Assembly: GCF_026343185.1 (NCBI RefSeq)
Contig: NZ_JAPEMA010000002.1
Coordinates: 186,001-250,000, forward strand
Direction: 5' to 3'
Source: Streptomyces sp. NBC_00091
GTDB lineage: Bacteria > Actinomycetota > Actinomycetes > Streptomycetales > Streptomycetaceae
DNA: 64,000 nt
Of this stretch, positions 35,876 to 44,639 are shown in pieces. The notes beneath the pieces were generated by a model that was not told where the DNA came from, did not search any database, and worked only from the letters and a program-made list of their open reading frames with translations. Position 1 is the first letter of the stretch; each line of letters opens with the position of its first letter. Both the position numbers and the translations under genes were made by a program.

Positions 35876-37717
35876 ATGGTCAATGCCCGTACGTACCTGT
35901 TGTGGCGGGACCTCGCGATGAGTGTGGACCTCCCCAAGGAAGCCCTCAAGACGGTGATCGAAGCCCTCTGCACCCCGGCGAGGAGCCCGCACGGCTTCGA
36001 CCGACGGGACGAGCAGTGGCGGGAGGAGGCACTGCGGGCCGCGATGCCCGCGCTGCTGGCCCGTACGACGGCCAAACGGCTGCGGGCCCGGATCCTGCTG
36101 CACGCCGACCAGACGATGCTGGCCTCTCTGGCGGCTGCGGGCACGGTGACCACCGCCGACCTGCCCGGCATCCTGCGCACCTACCGGCCCTGGGCCGGGC
36201 TGATCATCGGCCTGGCACGGCACCCGCACCAGGTCGATGAAGCCATCGCTCTGCTGCCCCGCCTCGCCTGCGCCGAGATGGAGCAGGTCATCCGGGGCTG
36301 GGACCCCGATCGCCACACCCGCAGGGAAGGGGCCGCAGCGGCCCCGCCCGTTCCGCAGGCCCTGTTCGACGCCGTTCTGGAGGCCTCTCTCACTCCCCTC
36401 GCGGCGTTCCTGCTCCACCCGCAGCGCGAAGAGGGCTGGGAGGAGATGTCCTCCTACTTCAAGGACTGGTCGCTGGAGCTGGGCAGCCACGTCGGCTGGG
36501 CGATGCTGGCCAGGTGCCCCGAGCGGTGGGTGGAGCTCGTCGCAGACCCCACGCTCGGGGCGGCCGTCCAGCATCTGCTGCTGGACCGGGCCGAGACCCA
36601 GGCCCTCGAAGACGCCCGCGACCGCGCCGCCACCAGCTCCTACCTCGGCGACGAGGAGCCTCCGACCGACGAAGACCCGGCTCCCGCCCTCAGCGATGAG
36701 CTGCTGCTCGCCTGCCTCCCGGCTTTGTGCCTGCCCGAGCTGTCCGAGCTGCCCAACCCGACGGTGACCGCCCGCAGGACCCTGCACCACATCGCCGACC
36801 GGGTCCGCGACAACCCGCGCCTGGCCGAGCTCGCCACCGACCAGCTGCACGCGGCCGCCGACGCCCTCGTGCGCCGCGGCCGGCTGCTGAGCCGGCCCGA
36901 GAAGCAGGCCGACGACTACGAATCCGACGGCCGCGTCCTGCGTTTCGCCCAGGACCTGGCGCTCCTTGGCGCCAACCCCGACCACCTGGCCGGGGCATGC
37001 GTCCAGCTCGCCTCCCTGGATCAGCCGGCCGTCGTCTCTCCCGCGCCGAGCCGGGTTGTGATCCGCGTGGTCGGCGACGACACCGACCGGGACCGTCCTG
37101 CCGCCCTCCTGGAACGCCATTCCGAGCACCGCCGGGTCCAGGCACTGGCAGCCCTCGCTGCCAACCCGCACACCCCGCACGCCGCCGTCAGCGATGTTCT
37201 CACCGGCCTGCACCCCGCCGAGTTGGCCTGGATCGCCGAGAAGGCCGACGGACCCGACTGGTTCCTGCACGCGGCGGCAGCCGTCCCGGCCGAGGACGAG
37301 GAGGACGACGGTGTGCTGCGGCTGCTGACCGACGACGACCTCGACAAGCACCCCGACCCGGCGGCCGTCCTGCAGTCCTGGCTCGACTCCCCCGCGGTCG
37401 ACGAGATCCTCTCCCGCTCCGAGGTCTACCGGACCGTCATCAAGTCCCGCCACCGCACGCTCGACCACCTGCTCCAGCTGCCGGCCGACGAGGTCCTCTC
37501 CCTCAACGAGCCCGAGATCTCGCTGCAGATCCTGCTGGACCGCTGCGGGCGCAGCAGCGAGCGGTGGGCGGCGCTCGCCGCCGCGATGACCTTCGAGTAC
37601 AACGAGGAGAAGATCACCTTCGGCGCGCTCCTCGATTCCCTGGACGACACCCCCGCCCGGCCGGCACCCCGAGCAGGTCGATCAACTCCTGCCGTTGATC
37701 ACTCGACAGCTGGGTGA
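35876..37717 (+). CDS. large helical protein of unknown function, second gene of the pair
   Basis: A 613-residue, mostly alpha-helical protein from ATG 35876. It has HEAT-like stretches such as REEALRAAMPALLARTT, LLACLPALCLPELSEL, RRVQALAALAANPHTPHAAVSDVLTGLHPAELAWIAE, and DHLLQLPADEVLSLNEPE. There is no catalytic motif or membrane segment. The last 20 codons (after about 37655) look like a frameshifted tail. Another frame continues with QVDQLLPLITRQLGEQMGDAL, which fits the helical style better. Together with the preceding coiled-coil gene it may form a complex. Role unknown. Confidence 0.65.
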   Translation: MVNARTYLLWRDLAMSVDLPKEALKTVIEALCTPARSPHGFDRRDEQWREEALRAAMPALLARTTAKRLRARILLHADQTMLASLAAAGTVTTADLPGILRTYRPWAGLIIGLARHPHQVDEAIALLPRLACAEMEQVIRGWDPDRHTRREGAAAAPPVPQALFDAVLEASLTPLAAFLLHPQREEGWEEMSSYFKDWSLELGSHVGWAMLARCPERWVELVADPTLGAAVQHLLLDRAETQALEDARDRAATSSYLGDEEPPTDEDPAPALSDELLLACLPALCLPELSELPNPTVTARRTLHHIADRVRDNPRLAELATDQLHAAADALVRRGRLLSRPEKQADDYESDGRVLRFAQDLALLGANPDHLAGACVQLASLDQPAVVSPAPSRVVIRVVGDDTDRDRPAALLERHSEHRRVQALAALAANPHTPHAAVSDVLTGLHPAELAWIAEKADGPDWFLHAAAAVPAEDEEDDGVLRLLTDDDLDKHPDPAAVLQSWLDSPAVDEILSRSEVYRTVIKSRHRTLDHLLQLPADEVLSLNEPEISLQILLDRCGRSSERWAALAAAMTFEYNEEKITFGALLDSLDDTPARPAPRAGRSTPAVDHSTAG

Positions 37718-37835
37718 ACAGATGGGCGATGCGCTCGCTCCAGCACCTTCACGGCGTTGTCCGTGAGCCTCCGCAGGAAGTGGGCCAGAGCGTTCAAGAG
37801 GTTGGACGGCACGGTGGGTGGGGCCGGGCCTGGGC

Positions 37836-38240
37836 TTATGGCCGTGTGGGGGTGAGGATGGTGCAGATGTCGTCCGCGGCGCAGGCGGCGGGGTCGGTGG
37901 TGGTGGCGCGGGCCGCCAGGGTGCGTAGTACGTCGCGGGTGGCGGCGAGCTCGGCCATGCGCCGGTTGATGTCGTCCAGGTGCTCGTGAATGAGGCCGGT
38001 GACGTGGGTGCAGGGGGCGTGGCCGGCGTCACGCAGGGCGAGGACCGAGCGGATCTCGGCGAGGGTGAGGCCGGCCCGCTGGGCGTCGCGGACGAAGCCG
38101 AGCCGCGCCACCGTGTGCTCGGGGTAGTCGCGGTAGCCGCCGGGAGTACGCGGCGGCGCCGGCAGCAAGCCGCTGTCCTCGTAGAAGCGGAGGGTCTTGG
38201 TCGTCAGCCCGGTGCGGGCGGCGAGGTCGCCGATGCGCAT
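37836..38240 (-). CDS. merR: MerR-family mercury-type regulator
   Basis: A 134-residue MerR protein. The helix-turn-helix and wing are at residues 1-70 (MRIGDLAARTGLTTKTLRFYEDSGLL, GGYRDY). A dimerisation helix follows, and three Cys (GHAPCTH, PAACAADDIC) sit where mercury-binding MerR proteins have theirs. It diverges from the merB-like gene across a perfect 30-bp palindrome. Confidence 0.85.
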   Translation of the reverse strand: MRIGDLAARTGLTTKTLRFYEDSGLLPAPPRTPGGYRDYPEHTVARLGFVRDAQRAGLTLAEIRSVLALRDAGHAPCTHVTGLIHEHLDDINRRMAELAATRDVLRTLAARATTTDPAACAADDICTILTPTRP

Positions 38241-38255
38241 ACCTCCACAGTAGCC

Positions 38256-38285
38256 CTTGACCTTCCAGTGCACTGGAAGGTCAAG
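38256..38285. promoter_or_regulatory. MerR operator: perfect 30-bp palindrome
   Basis: The arm CTTGACCTTCCAGTG (38256-38270) is followed directly by its exact complement (38271-38285). CTTGACC and the central dyad are the classical MerR-operator form between overlong-spaced promoter elements. It lies 15 bp from the merR start and 46 bp before the merB start. Confidence 0.92.
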
Positions 38286-38331
38286 CCTCGGGGTGCAGAA
38301 GGCGAAGAGCGGTACGGAAGGTCCGGTCGGG

Positions 38332-39300
38332 ATGAGGATCAGGGTGTTGGCGGTGGCCAGCTGCCCGAACGCGCAGCCCGCGCTGGAGCGGGTCACCACG
38401 GTGCTGGACGGACGAGAGGCGCAGGTCGAACTGGTCGAGGTGGCTGACGAGGCCGAGGCTGCCCGGCTGGGGATGTGCGGGTCGCCGACGATCCTGGTCG
38501 ACGGCACCGACCCGTTCGCACAGCCCGGGGCGACACCGAGCCTGTCGTGCCGCCTGTACCGGGACGCCGGCGGCACCGTGTCCGGCGTCCCTGACGAGGC
38601 CGCCCTGCACCAGGCCCTCGCCGGGACCTCGGACTGCTGCACCCCCACGACGCCGGAGGCGCTGGAGGTGCTGAATGTGGTCGGCAGGGCCGGCCGCGGG
38701 CGCCGTGCCCCAGCCGAGCGCGGCCTGCGCGCGGTGCACCAGCAGGTCCTGCGCCACTTCGCAGCCACCGGAACCGCTCCCGGCGCGCGGACGCTTCAGC
38801 CGGTGGCGGCCGAGGCCGGACGGAACGCCACCGCAGTGCTCACCGAGCTTGCGGCGGAGGACTTCCTCACCCTGGACGAGGCCGGGAACATCCGTGCCGC
38901 GTACCCCTTCTCCGCCGCCCCCACCCGCCACAGGGTCCGCCTCGAAGGCGGTACGGAGGTGTGGTCGATGTGCGCCATCGACGCCCTGGGCGTTCCCGCG
39001 ATGCTCGAGCAGGACGCCGTCATCTCCTCCACCGACCCGGTGACCGGCGACCCCATCACCGTGACCTTCACCGATGGCACCGTGCGGTGGGAACCGGCGA
39101 GCACGGTGGTCTTCGTCGGGCAGCGTCCCGGAGGCGGCCCCGCGGCCTCCGCCTGCTGCGACGCGCTGAACTTCTTCACCAACACCGACAACGCCCGCAC
39201 CTGGACGGGCCGGCACCCAGACGTTCCCGGCCGCGTCGTCCACCAGCCGGAGGCCGAGCACATCGGCAGGCAGACCTTCGGCCCGCTCCTAGCCCCTTGA
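38332..39300 (+). CDS. merB: organomercurial lyase with N-terminal thioredoxin-like domain
   Basis: A 322-residue protein from ATG 38332 (GGAAGG upstream). Residues about 1-100 form a thioredoxin-like domain (VLAVASCPNAQPAL, GMCGSPTILVDGTDPF). Residues about 130-322 are alkylmercury lyase. It has WSMCAIDALGVPAML with Cys214 and Asp217, spaced as Cys96 and Asp99 of the E. coli plasmid enzyme, and SACCDALNFF supplying the second active Cys (275/276). It protonolyses carbon-mercury bonds, releasing Hg(II). No mercuric reductase (merA) is present in the window. Confidence 0.88.
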   Translation: MRIRVLAVASCPNAQPALERVTTVLDGREAQVELVEVADEAEAARLGMCGSPTILVDGTDPFAQPGATPSLSCRLYRDAGGTVSGVPDEAALHQALAGTSDCCTPTTPEALEVLNVVGRAGRGRRAPAERGLRAVHQQVLRHFAATGTAPGARTLQPVAAEAGRNATAVLTELAAEDFLTLDEAGNIRAAYPFSAAPTRHRVRLEGGTEVWSMCAIDALGVPAMLEQDAVISSTDPVTGDPITVTFTDGTVRWEPASTVVFVGQRPGGGPAASACCDALNFFTNTDNARTWTGRHPDVPGRVVHQPEAEHIGRQTFGPLLAP

Positions 39301-39396
39301 ACACCCCGGGCGGCATCGAAGCGAGGGCCCAAGAAGGGGATTCCTCGGGGTGGTCCAGGTCAGAGCCGGCCGGCCGACCTGATGGTTCCCGGCGTT

Positions 39397-39780
39397 TCAC
39401 TGGCCCGAGAGCGCTGATCGTGCGGTTGCGTGGAACTGCACGTACTCGATGGTCGCGCCGCCAGGGTGTCGCACGGTCAGGTTGCGGCCGGTCGGGACCT
39501 CGTTGGGGCCGTCGAGGACCTCCCCACCGTGTTGCTCGGTCATGCGCAGGACCTGGTCGATGGACTCCACGATCGTGGTGGCGTGCGTGCCGCGGTAGGG
39601 GGCGAGAGCTTCCTCCGAACCTGCCAGAAGCAGATAGCCGCCGACACTCGCGAGTTCCAGGTCGCGATAGGTGAACCGCAAGCGTGGCTGCTCGCCGGTG
39701 AGTTCGACGAAGGTCGGCAGCGCGACGTCCAGGTCGTCGACGTAGACGCGGGCGAGGGTGGCGAGCACTGGCACGCCCAT
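39397..39780 (-). CDS. VOC (glyoxalase/bleomycin-resistance) family protein
   Basis: A 127-residue protein with the paired beta-alpha-beta-beta-beta VOC fold: LARVYVDDLDVALPTFVELTG at the N-terminus, ELASVGGYLLLAG in the middle and NLTVRHPGGATIEYVQF at the C-terminus. Members bind metals or act as drug-sequestering or lyase proteins. It diverges from an ArsR gene across a palindrome, so it is probably controlled by it. Confidence 0.85.
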   Translation of the reverse strand: MGVPVLATLARVYVDDLDVALPTFVELTGEQPRLRFTYRDLELASVGGYLLLAGSEEALAPYRGTHATTIVESIDQVLRMTEQHGGEVLDGPNEVPTGRNLTVRHPGGATIEYVQFHATARSALSGQ

Positions 39781-39786
39781 CTCCTA

Positions 39787-39821
39787 GATCATTTCGATTT
39801 TCCCGAAACATCGAAGTGATC
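39787..39821. promoter_or_regulatory. palindromic operator between VOC and ArsR genes
   Basis: GATCATTTCGAT (39787-39798) and ATCGAAGTGATC (39810-39821) are complementary at 11 of 12 positions around an 11-bp spacer. It lies seven bases from the VOC start and 43 bases from the ArsR start, a typical ArsR-type operator position. Confidence 0.75.
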
Positions 39822-39863
39822 TGCATACTACGGCTATCACGTGGGCGAAGACGAGGAGGGCCA

Positions 39864-40172
39864 GTGGGACAGCTCGACCTTGAGGACTTGGACTTGGACC
39901 TGGCTGTGGTGCTGCACGCCTTGGGCGATCCGGTTCGGTTGGCACTGGTCCGCCGGATGGCCGAGGACGGCGAAAGTGCGTGCAGCCCTGACGGCGTGGA
40001 CGCGCCCAGATCGACGCTGTCCAATCATTGGCGGATCCTGCGCGAAGCCGGAATCACCCAGACCCGCCGAGCGGGAAAGGCTCGCCTGATGACTCTGCGC
40101 CGCGCCGATCTCGATGCCCGCTTCCCGGGACTCCTCGCCGCTGTCTTGGCCGCCGGAGACCGAACTCACTGA
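39864..40172 (+). CDS. ArsR-family winged-helix regulator
   Basis: A 102-residue protein from GTG 39864, with GAGGAGGG upstream. LAVVLHALGDPVRLALVRRMAEDGE, the recognition region SACSPDGVDAPRSTLSNHWRILREAGI, and a wing ARLMTLRRADLDARF match ArsR/HTH_20 proteins. There is no obvious metal-binding Cys cluster. It probably represses its own gene and the divergent VOC gene. Confidence 0.88.
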   Translation: MGQLDLEDLDLDLAVVLHALGDPVRLALVRRMAEDGESACSPDGVDAPRSTLSNHWRILREAGITQTRRAGKARLMTLRRADLDARFPGLLAAVLAAGDRTH

Positions 40173-40193
40173 GGAGTGGTCTGAAGCGTGATG

Positions 40194-40509
40194 CGAACGA
40201 ACGCTCGGCGAACTCCACGGAGCCCAGAACATCCGACTGGTCGTCTGGGACCGGCTGTCGCGCCGGATGTGCACCAACATCCTGGTCACCGTGACCTCTC
40301 CGGACACGGCCACTACCACCACCTACTTCGCCACGTACCGGGTCGACGGCTACTCCGAGGGCATGGTGCCGCCCCGGACCCCGGCTCAAGTGGGGCATTA
40401 CGAAGACACGTTCCGTACGTTGGACGGAACCTGGCTGCTCGCCACGCGGACCCTGTTCCTGTCCTTCGCCGGTCCCACGCAACGCCTCGACCACCCGGGC
40501 CGGTCGTGA
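40194..40509 (+). pseudogene. 5'-truncated NTF2/SnoaL-like protein
   Basis: The open frame begins right after a TGA and reads ERTLGELHGAQNIRLVVWDR, then TTTTYFATYRVDGY and DTFRTLDGTWLLATRTLFL, the second half of a SnoaL-like cone-fold protein. No proper start or N-terminal helix exists. Such genes often accompany ArsR regulators. Confidence 0.7.
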
Positions 40510-40558
40510 CCACGACCTGCTGAGCTCCAACCGGTCGGCCGCGCGCAAGCCGCCTGAC

Positions 40559-40813
40559 CTACTTGCCGACCACGAGCGCTTCCTCCGTGGCGAGGGTGTC
40601 GGTTTCGGTCTCGCCGGCGATGGCGCACACGCAGGTGTCCTTGGCGGAACCGCGATCGTGCACTGTGCCCTTGGGGCAGGGCGCTGCCGCCGCTGCCAGG
40701 CCGGCCCGGGCGGCCGACACCGGACGACCGTCGAACCACACCCCCTGAGCGTTCGCAGCCGTAGCAGCCAGAGCCAGCGCGGGCGTCGACGCGGCGAGAA
40801 CGAGCCGCCCCAT
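40559..40813 (-). CDS. small exported protein, start uncertain
   Basis: An 84-residue minimum from ATG 40813. A signal peptide MGRLVLAASTPALALAATAANA is preceded in frame by Arg-Arg-Ser, suggesting a Tat signal whose upstream part continues in another frame (a possible MPRSRRSGRREG start near 40888). The mature part is short, with AAPCPKGTVHDRGSAKDTCVCAIAGE and three Cys. A frameshift in the signal region is likely. Confidence 0.5.
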   Translation of the reverse strand: MGRLVLAASTPALALAATAANAQGVWFDGRPVSAARAGLAAAAAPCPKGTVHDRGSAKDTCVCAIAGETETDTLATEEALVVGK

Positions 40814-40887
40814 CGATCGCCGCGACGGTACCGCAGCACCATCTCCACAAGGCCTTCCCGTCGGCCGGACCGACGGCTTCTCGGCAT

Positions 40888-41740
40888 CAGGTACCTCTTC
40901 CGCGGTATGCCGCAGTAGCTCACCGCAACGTGAATGACGAATTTGCTCCCGTTCGTTCACGGTCAGCGCCTCGCTCGAACCCTGCGCCGCCGAACGGCGG
41001 ACGCCCTGACGTAGGAGGCCCAGACCTGCTGTATCCCGCCGCCTCACCTTCTTCTGCTGCGGAGGCATCGCCGACACCAGAGCCTTCTGCACAGTCTCGA
41101 AGCCGACGTCTCACTTCCGCATGACAGCCCGCATCGACCTGCCGGCCATGGCACACCGCGGCGGCATGGACCAATCGAAAGTCACCCAGCTCCGAGAGGG
41201 AAACAGCCTTCTCCGTCTCAGACCTCAACCCTGGCTGTGGCGCCTGGCGACAGCTCCAGACTTTGCCCCCGGACAAAAGTCTGGGCATCACCGGCCCGGG
41301 CAAGAGACTCCGGAATGAGGCTCACCGCAGCCGTTGTCCAAGTCGGCCGGAGCGCAGCCCCACCCGGTCATGGCTGCCGAATCAGCGGGCTTGGGTGCGG
41401 CCAGCGAGACGGCCGGAGGAATGGGTGGCTGCTCAGAGGCCCCACGCTGAGGTTCCGGCGACGGCGGCTACGGGTGCCCCGATGTTGGCCTTGTGGGACC
41501 CGGAGCGGTTCAAAGCCCTCGTCGACTACGGCATCTGGAGGGTTCCCGGAGGACGTCGTCCATCCGATCCAGGCAGGTGGTCTCGTCCCGCTCAACGTCA
41601 GTCGAGGTGGTTCTTTCGGGACTCTGTGCTCAGGCTCCGGCGCGGGAGACGACCTGGGCCGCTTCGGGCCGCCCGGTCGGGAGCGGCGCTGACCTAACTC
41701 CCATCGGAGGGTGTCAGTGGCCGCTGGCAGGATGCGCCGT
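40888..41740. other. region without an intact gene, contains decayed duplicate A
   Basis: Apart from the decayed duplicate at 41163-41660, described separately, no frame shows a recognisable product. The last 40 bases form the upstream region of the DUF6461 gene. Confidence 0.5.
41163..41660 (+). repeat. decayed duplicate A (partner at 44823-45240)
   Basis: Blocks CACCCAGCTCCGAGAGGG, GACGGCGG, and a coding remnant FKALVDYGIW followed after a shift by EDVVHPIQAGGLVPLNV correspond in order to the sequence at 44823-45240. The remnant protein is related to a small immunity-like family of Streptomyces that I cannot name firmly. Confidence 0.6.
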
Positions 41741-42460
41741 ATGAACACAGCCACCGCAGCCGACTACGGCTGGATACGGTCCTCGTCCTCCCTGTTCATG
41801 TTCGCTCTGGAGGCCGGCTACACCATGACGCTGGTCCGGGGAGTTCTGCCCGAGGAGGTGTTCAGGCTGGCGCGCGCCGAGCCCGGCGAGGTGTGCCAGG
41901 GACTCCACGCACTGATCCAGCGGCACCTGGAGCTGCTGGACGAATCCGACGACTGGCCCGAGTCCTTCCTTACCGGAGCGTTCACGGTTCCGGGTCCGAG
42001 GCCCGACTGGACCGTGATCCTGGAGTTCGGTGGCGAGCTGGGCATGCGGTCCGGCTTCATGGAGCCCCTCTCGAACGGCACGCGGGCGGTCTCGCATTCC
42101 AGCAACGGCGGCAAGCCCATGGACTTCTTCCACTGGTACGAGAACGGGGAGTTGCGCACCACCTTCGAATGGCCCGGCGACAGGACCGGCAGGACGCCCG
42201 ATGATCTGAACCCGCTGATGCGCGAGGTCGGCCTCGACCCCTCGGGCGACGAGGATCCGGAGGTCGACCGCAAGGCCGCAGTGCTCGCGCTGACCGAACG
42301 CCTCACCGGCGTACGGCTCACGGAGGACCTGCTGCGAGACGCCGAGTACCTTACGGCCGAGGTCCCCGAGGAGCCCAGCGAGGAGTGGCCGGCCGTCGTC
42401 GACATCACGAACACCTGCGGCGAGCAGACATACGTCGAGCGGCGCGAGGACCAGTTCTGA
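41741..42460 (+). CDS. DUF6461 family protein
   Basis: A 239-residue protein from ATG 41741. TAADYGWIRSS near the start and YTMTLVRGVLPEEVFRLARAEPGE are the family hallmarks. SFLTGAFTVPGPRPDWTVILEFGGELG, SHSSNGGKPMDFFHWYENGELRTTFEWPGDR and ALTERLTGVRLTEDLLRDA follow. The family is common in Streptomyces arms, in arrays of immunity-like genes. Function unknown. No signal peptide. Confidence 0.82.
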   Translation: MNTATAADYGWIRSSSSLFMFALEAGYTMTLVRGVLPEEVFRLARAEPGEVCQGLHALIQRHLELLDESDDWPESFLTGAFTVPGPRPDWTVILEFGGELGMRSGFMEPLSNGTRAVSHSSNGGKPMDFFHWYENGELRTTFEWPGDRTGRTPDDLNPLMREVGLDPSGDEDPEVDRKAAVLALTERLTGVRLTEDLLRDAEYLTAEVPEEPSEEWPAVVDITNTCGEQTYVERREDQF

Positions 42461-42462
42461 CC

Positions 42463-42953
42463 TCAGGCGAGGGTGGCGGCCAGCCGTGTTCCAGTCGTGG
42501 CCCAGACCTCGGGGGCGCCATGGGTTCGTCGTGCAGCACCTCGATGCGTACCAGGGCTTCGGGATGGTCCGGCGCGTGGACGGTATCCGGCAGTCGGGCT
42601 CGCTCCTCGCTGTCCCAGAAGGACTCGCTGTCGGCGTAGTCCAGTCCGGCTGGGTCGATCAGGGCCAAGGCTTCCAGGTAGGCGGCCCGCTCGTACGAGT
42701 ACGGGGTGTGCGGCCATAACCGGGGGAGGTCCGCCACGGCCCGGCGGCCGACGGTCCGAAACGGGCCGGCCGCCTCGCCGCGGTGTCGTTCCCGGGCCAG
42801 GTCCCAGCCAGCAGGTCGAGCAGCTCGCCGTCTGCGAGTCTGGTCAGATCGTGAAGGGTCCGGCCCGGGTCGGCTCGGTGGACCTCGATCCCGAAACGGG
42901 TCAACGGCTCGGTGAACGACGGCGACTCGGGCTCCTCCCCGATCCGGGCAAAC
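42463..42953 (-). pseudogene. broken hypothetical gene in three frames
   Basis: From 42950 downward: TRFGIEVHRADPGRTLHDLTRL and LLDLLAGTWPGN (frame one), then WPHTPYSYERAAYLEALALIDP and LPDTVHAPDHPEALVRIEVL (frame two), then EVWATTGTRLAATLA to a stop at 42463 (frame three). The pieces fit one Streptomyces protein of unknown function. At least two indels break it. The IS630-like element begins at its 5' end. Confidence 0.65.
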
Positions 42954-43034
42954 TAGTGCCGTGTCAGTCAACGTTTGCCCTGTTGTGATGGGACGCGCCG
43001 CCCGGGGTCCTCCGCCGGATGACGGGCGGCGGTC

Positions 43035-44067
43035 ACCGTGTGCGGGTCGCGGAACGAGTTCGCGTACGCGAGATCGATGATGACGAGGGCCGGCGGCTGC
43101 TGCGGATCATCCGCCGGGGCAGCGGATCGGTGGTGACTTGGCCGACGGCTTCGACTCGCTGCATCCGAAGTACAAGGGCGGGCGGCCGAAGACGTTCACG
43201 TTGCCCGAGCGGCGTGAGATCAAGAAGATCGCGAAGTCCAAGCCGGCCGAGCACGACCTGCCTTTCCCCACCTGGAGTCTGACCAATCTGGCGGACTTCC
43301 TGGTCACCGAGGGGGTGGTCGACGACATCAGCCACGAGGGCCTGCGCATCCTGCTCCGCGAGGAAGGCGTCTCCTTTCAACGCCTGAAGACCTGGAAGAC
43401 CTCCCACGACCCCGACTACGCGACCAAGAAGGCAAGGGTCGAGCACCTCTACGCGATCGCCGACGGCGAGGTCATACCCGAGGAGGGCGAGCCCGAAGTC
43501 ATCTTCTGCCTGCACGAGTTCGGCCCGCTCAACCTCATGCCGCACCCCGGCCGGCGGTGGTCCGAACGCGGCGGCAAGCACAAGAACCCCGACCGTGAGC
43601 CACGCCGAAGGCGCCGGGCCACCTACAACCGCTACTGCGGCGTGCGCCACCTCTTCGCCGCCCTGGACCTGGTCAAGGACAAGCTCTACGGCCACATCAA
43701 GCCGGTCAAGAAGCGCACTCAGTTCCTGAAGTTCTGCCGCTACCTGCGCACCCTCTACGCGCCGTCGATACGGATTGCGATCGTCTGTGACAACTTCTCC
43801 CCACACCTGACCCCGAGGACGTGCCAGCGCGTCGGCGACTGGGCCACCGCGAACAACGTCGAAATCGCCTACACGCCGACGAACTCCTCCTGGGTCAACC
43901 ACATCGAGGCCCAGTTCACCGCCCTGCGCTACTTCACCCCCGACGGCACCGACCACGCCACCCACAAGGAACAGGGCAGCATGATCCGCCGCTACATCAT
44001 CTGGCGGAACCGCCACGCCGACGACCGGCGCCTACGCGCCGTCGTCGGCAGGGCAAACGTCGCCTGA
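43035..44067 (+). pseudogene. IS630-family transposase lacking its DNA-binding segment
   Basis: The N-terminal piece RVREIDDDEGRRLLRIIRRGSGSVVTW ends near 43139. The sequence then jumps, out of frame, to ADGFDSLHPKYKGGRPKTF. About 35-40 residues with the helix-turn-helix are missing compared with IS630 relatives. The catalytic part is intact: first Asp in FAALDLVKDKLYG, second in IAIVCDNFSPH, Glu in NHIEAQFTAL. A 309-residue product could start at TTG 43138. Whether it transposes is doubtful. Confidence 0.82.
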
Positions 44068-44070
44068 GGC

Positions 44071-44559
44071 TCAGCCGAGTTTCTTGCGCATCTTCACCGA
44101 GGTCGTCTCGTAGCCGAGCGACTCGTAAAGGCCACGTGCGCCGGTGTTGAACCCGGCGACGCTGAGACCCAGAGTATGAGCGCCCCGCGCCCGGGCGTAT
44201 TCCTCGCCGAGGAGCATGGCCATTCGGCCAAGGCCCCGACCACGCTTGTCGGCGTCGATCGCAATGTCCCAGACCCACCAGGCACCGGCGTCGTCACTCC
44301 TGTCCGGTCCGATCCAGAGGTAGCCGACAGCTACCCCGGCATCGTCGACCACGTCGAAGACCGCGTGATCCGGGGTCGGTGTCCCGGACGGAAAGGAGTG
44401 CGCCATGGTCTCGTCCGCCTGCCGGTAGGCGTCCTCGGACGTCTGCCCCAGAGCAACGAGCTCCTTGGCGTACTCGGCTCGACAGCGTTCGAGCCAGGCG
44501 GGGAAGTGCTCGGCGTCCAGAGGACGGAGGGTCGCAGGCATTGGCCCAGCCTCCCACAC
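44071..44559 (-). CDS. GNAT-family N-acetyltransferase, passenger of the IS element
   Basis: A 162-residue protein with VWDIAIDADKRGRGLGRMAMLLGEEYARARGA near residue 92, the acetyl-CoA loop, and FNTGARGLYESLGYETTSVKMRKKL at the end, typical of GNAT enzymes. Its stop is three bases from the transposase stop, and its start is about 40 bp inside the right terminal repeat. The gene is therefore wholly within the element. Substrate unknown; antibiotic or protein targets are both possible. Confidence 0.88.
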   Translation of the reverse strand: MWEAGPMPATLRPLDAEHFPAWLERCRAEYAKELVALGQTSEDAYRQADETMAHSFPSGTPTPDHAVFDVVDDAGVAVGYLWIGPDRSDDAGAWWVWDIAIDADKRGRGLGRMAMLLGEEYARARGAHTLGLSVAGFNTGARGLYESLGYETTSVKMRKKLG

Positions 44560-44639
44560 CGCCGATGCCTGAGCGGTGTCACCCCCGCTCAGGCGTCACG
44601 GCCCATCAACAGGGCAAACGTTGACTGAAATGGCACTAG

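Larger units (their letters stand above)
42954..44638. mobile_element. IS630-like element of about 1.68 kb carrying an acetyltransferase gene
   Basis: Left end GTGCCGTGTCAGTCAACG (from 42956) and right end, read inward on the other strand, GTGCCATTTCAGTCAACG (from 44636) form inverted repeats that continue with GTTTGCCCTGTTG. TA dinucleotides flank both ends (42954-42955 and 44637-44638), the target duplication of IS630/Tc1 elements. Inside are an N-terminally deleted transposase and a GNAT gene on the opposite strand. Confidence 0.88.
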
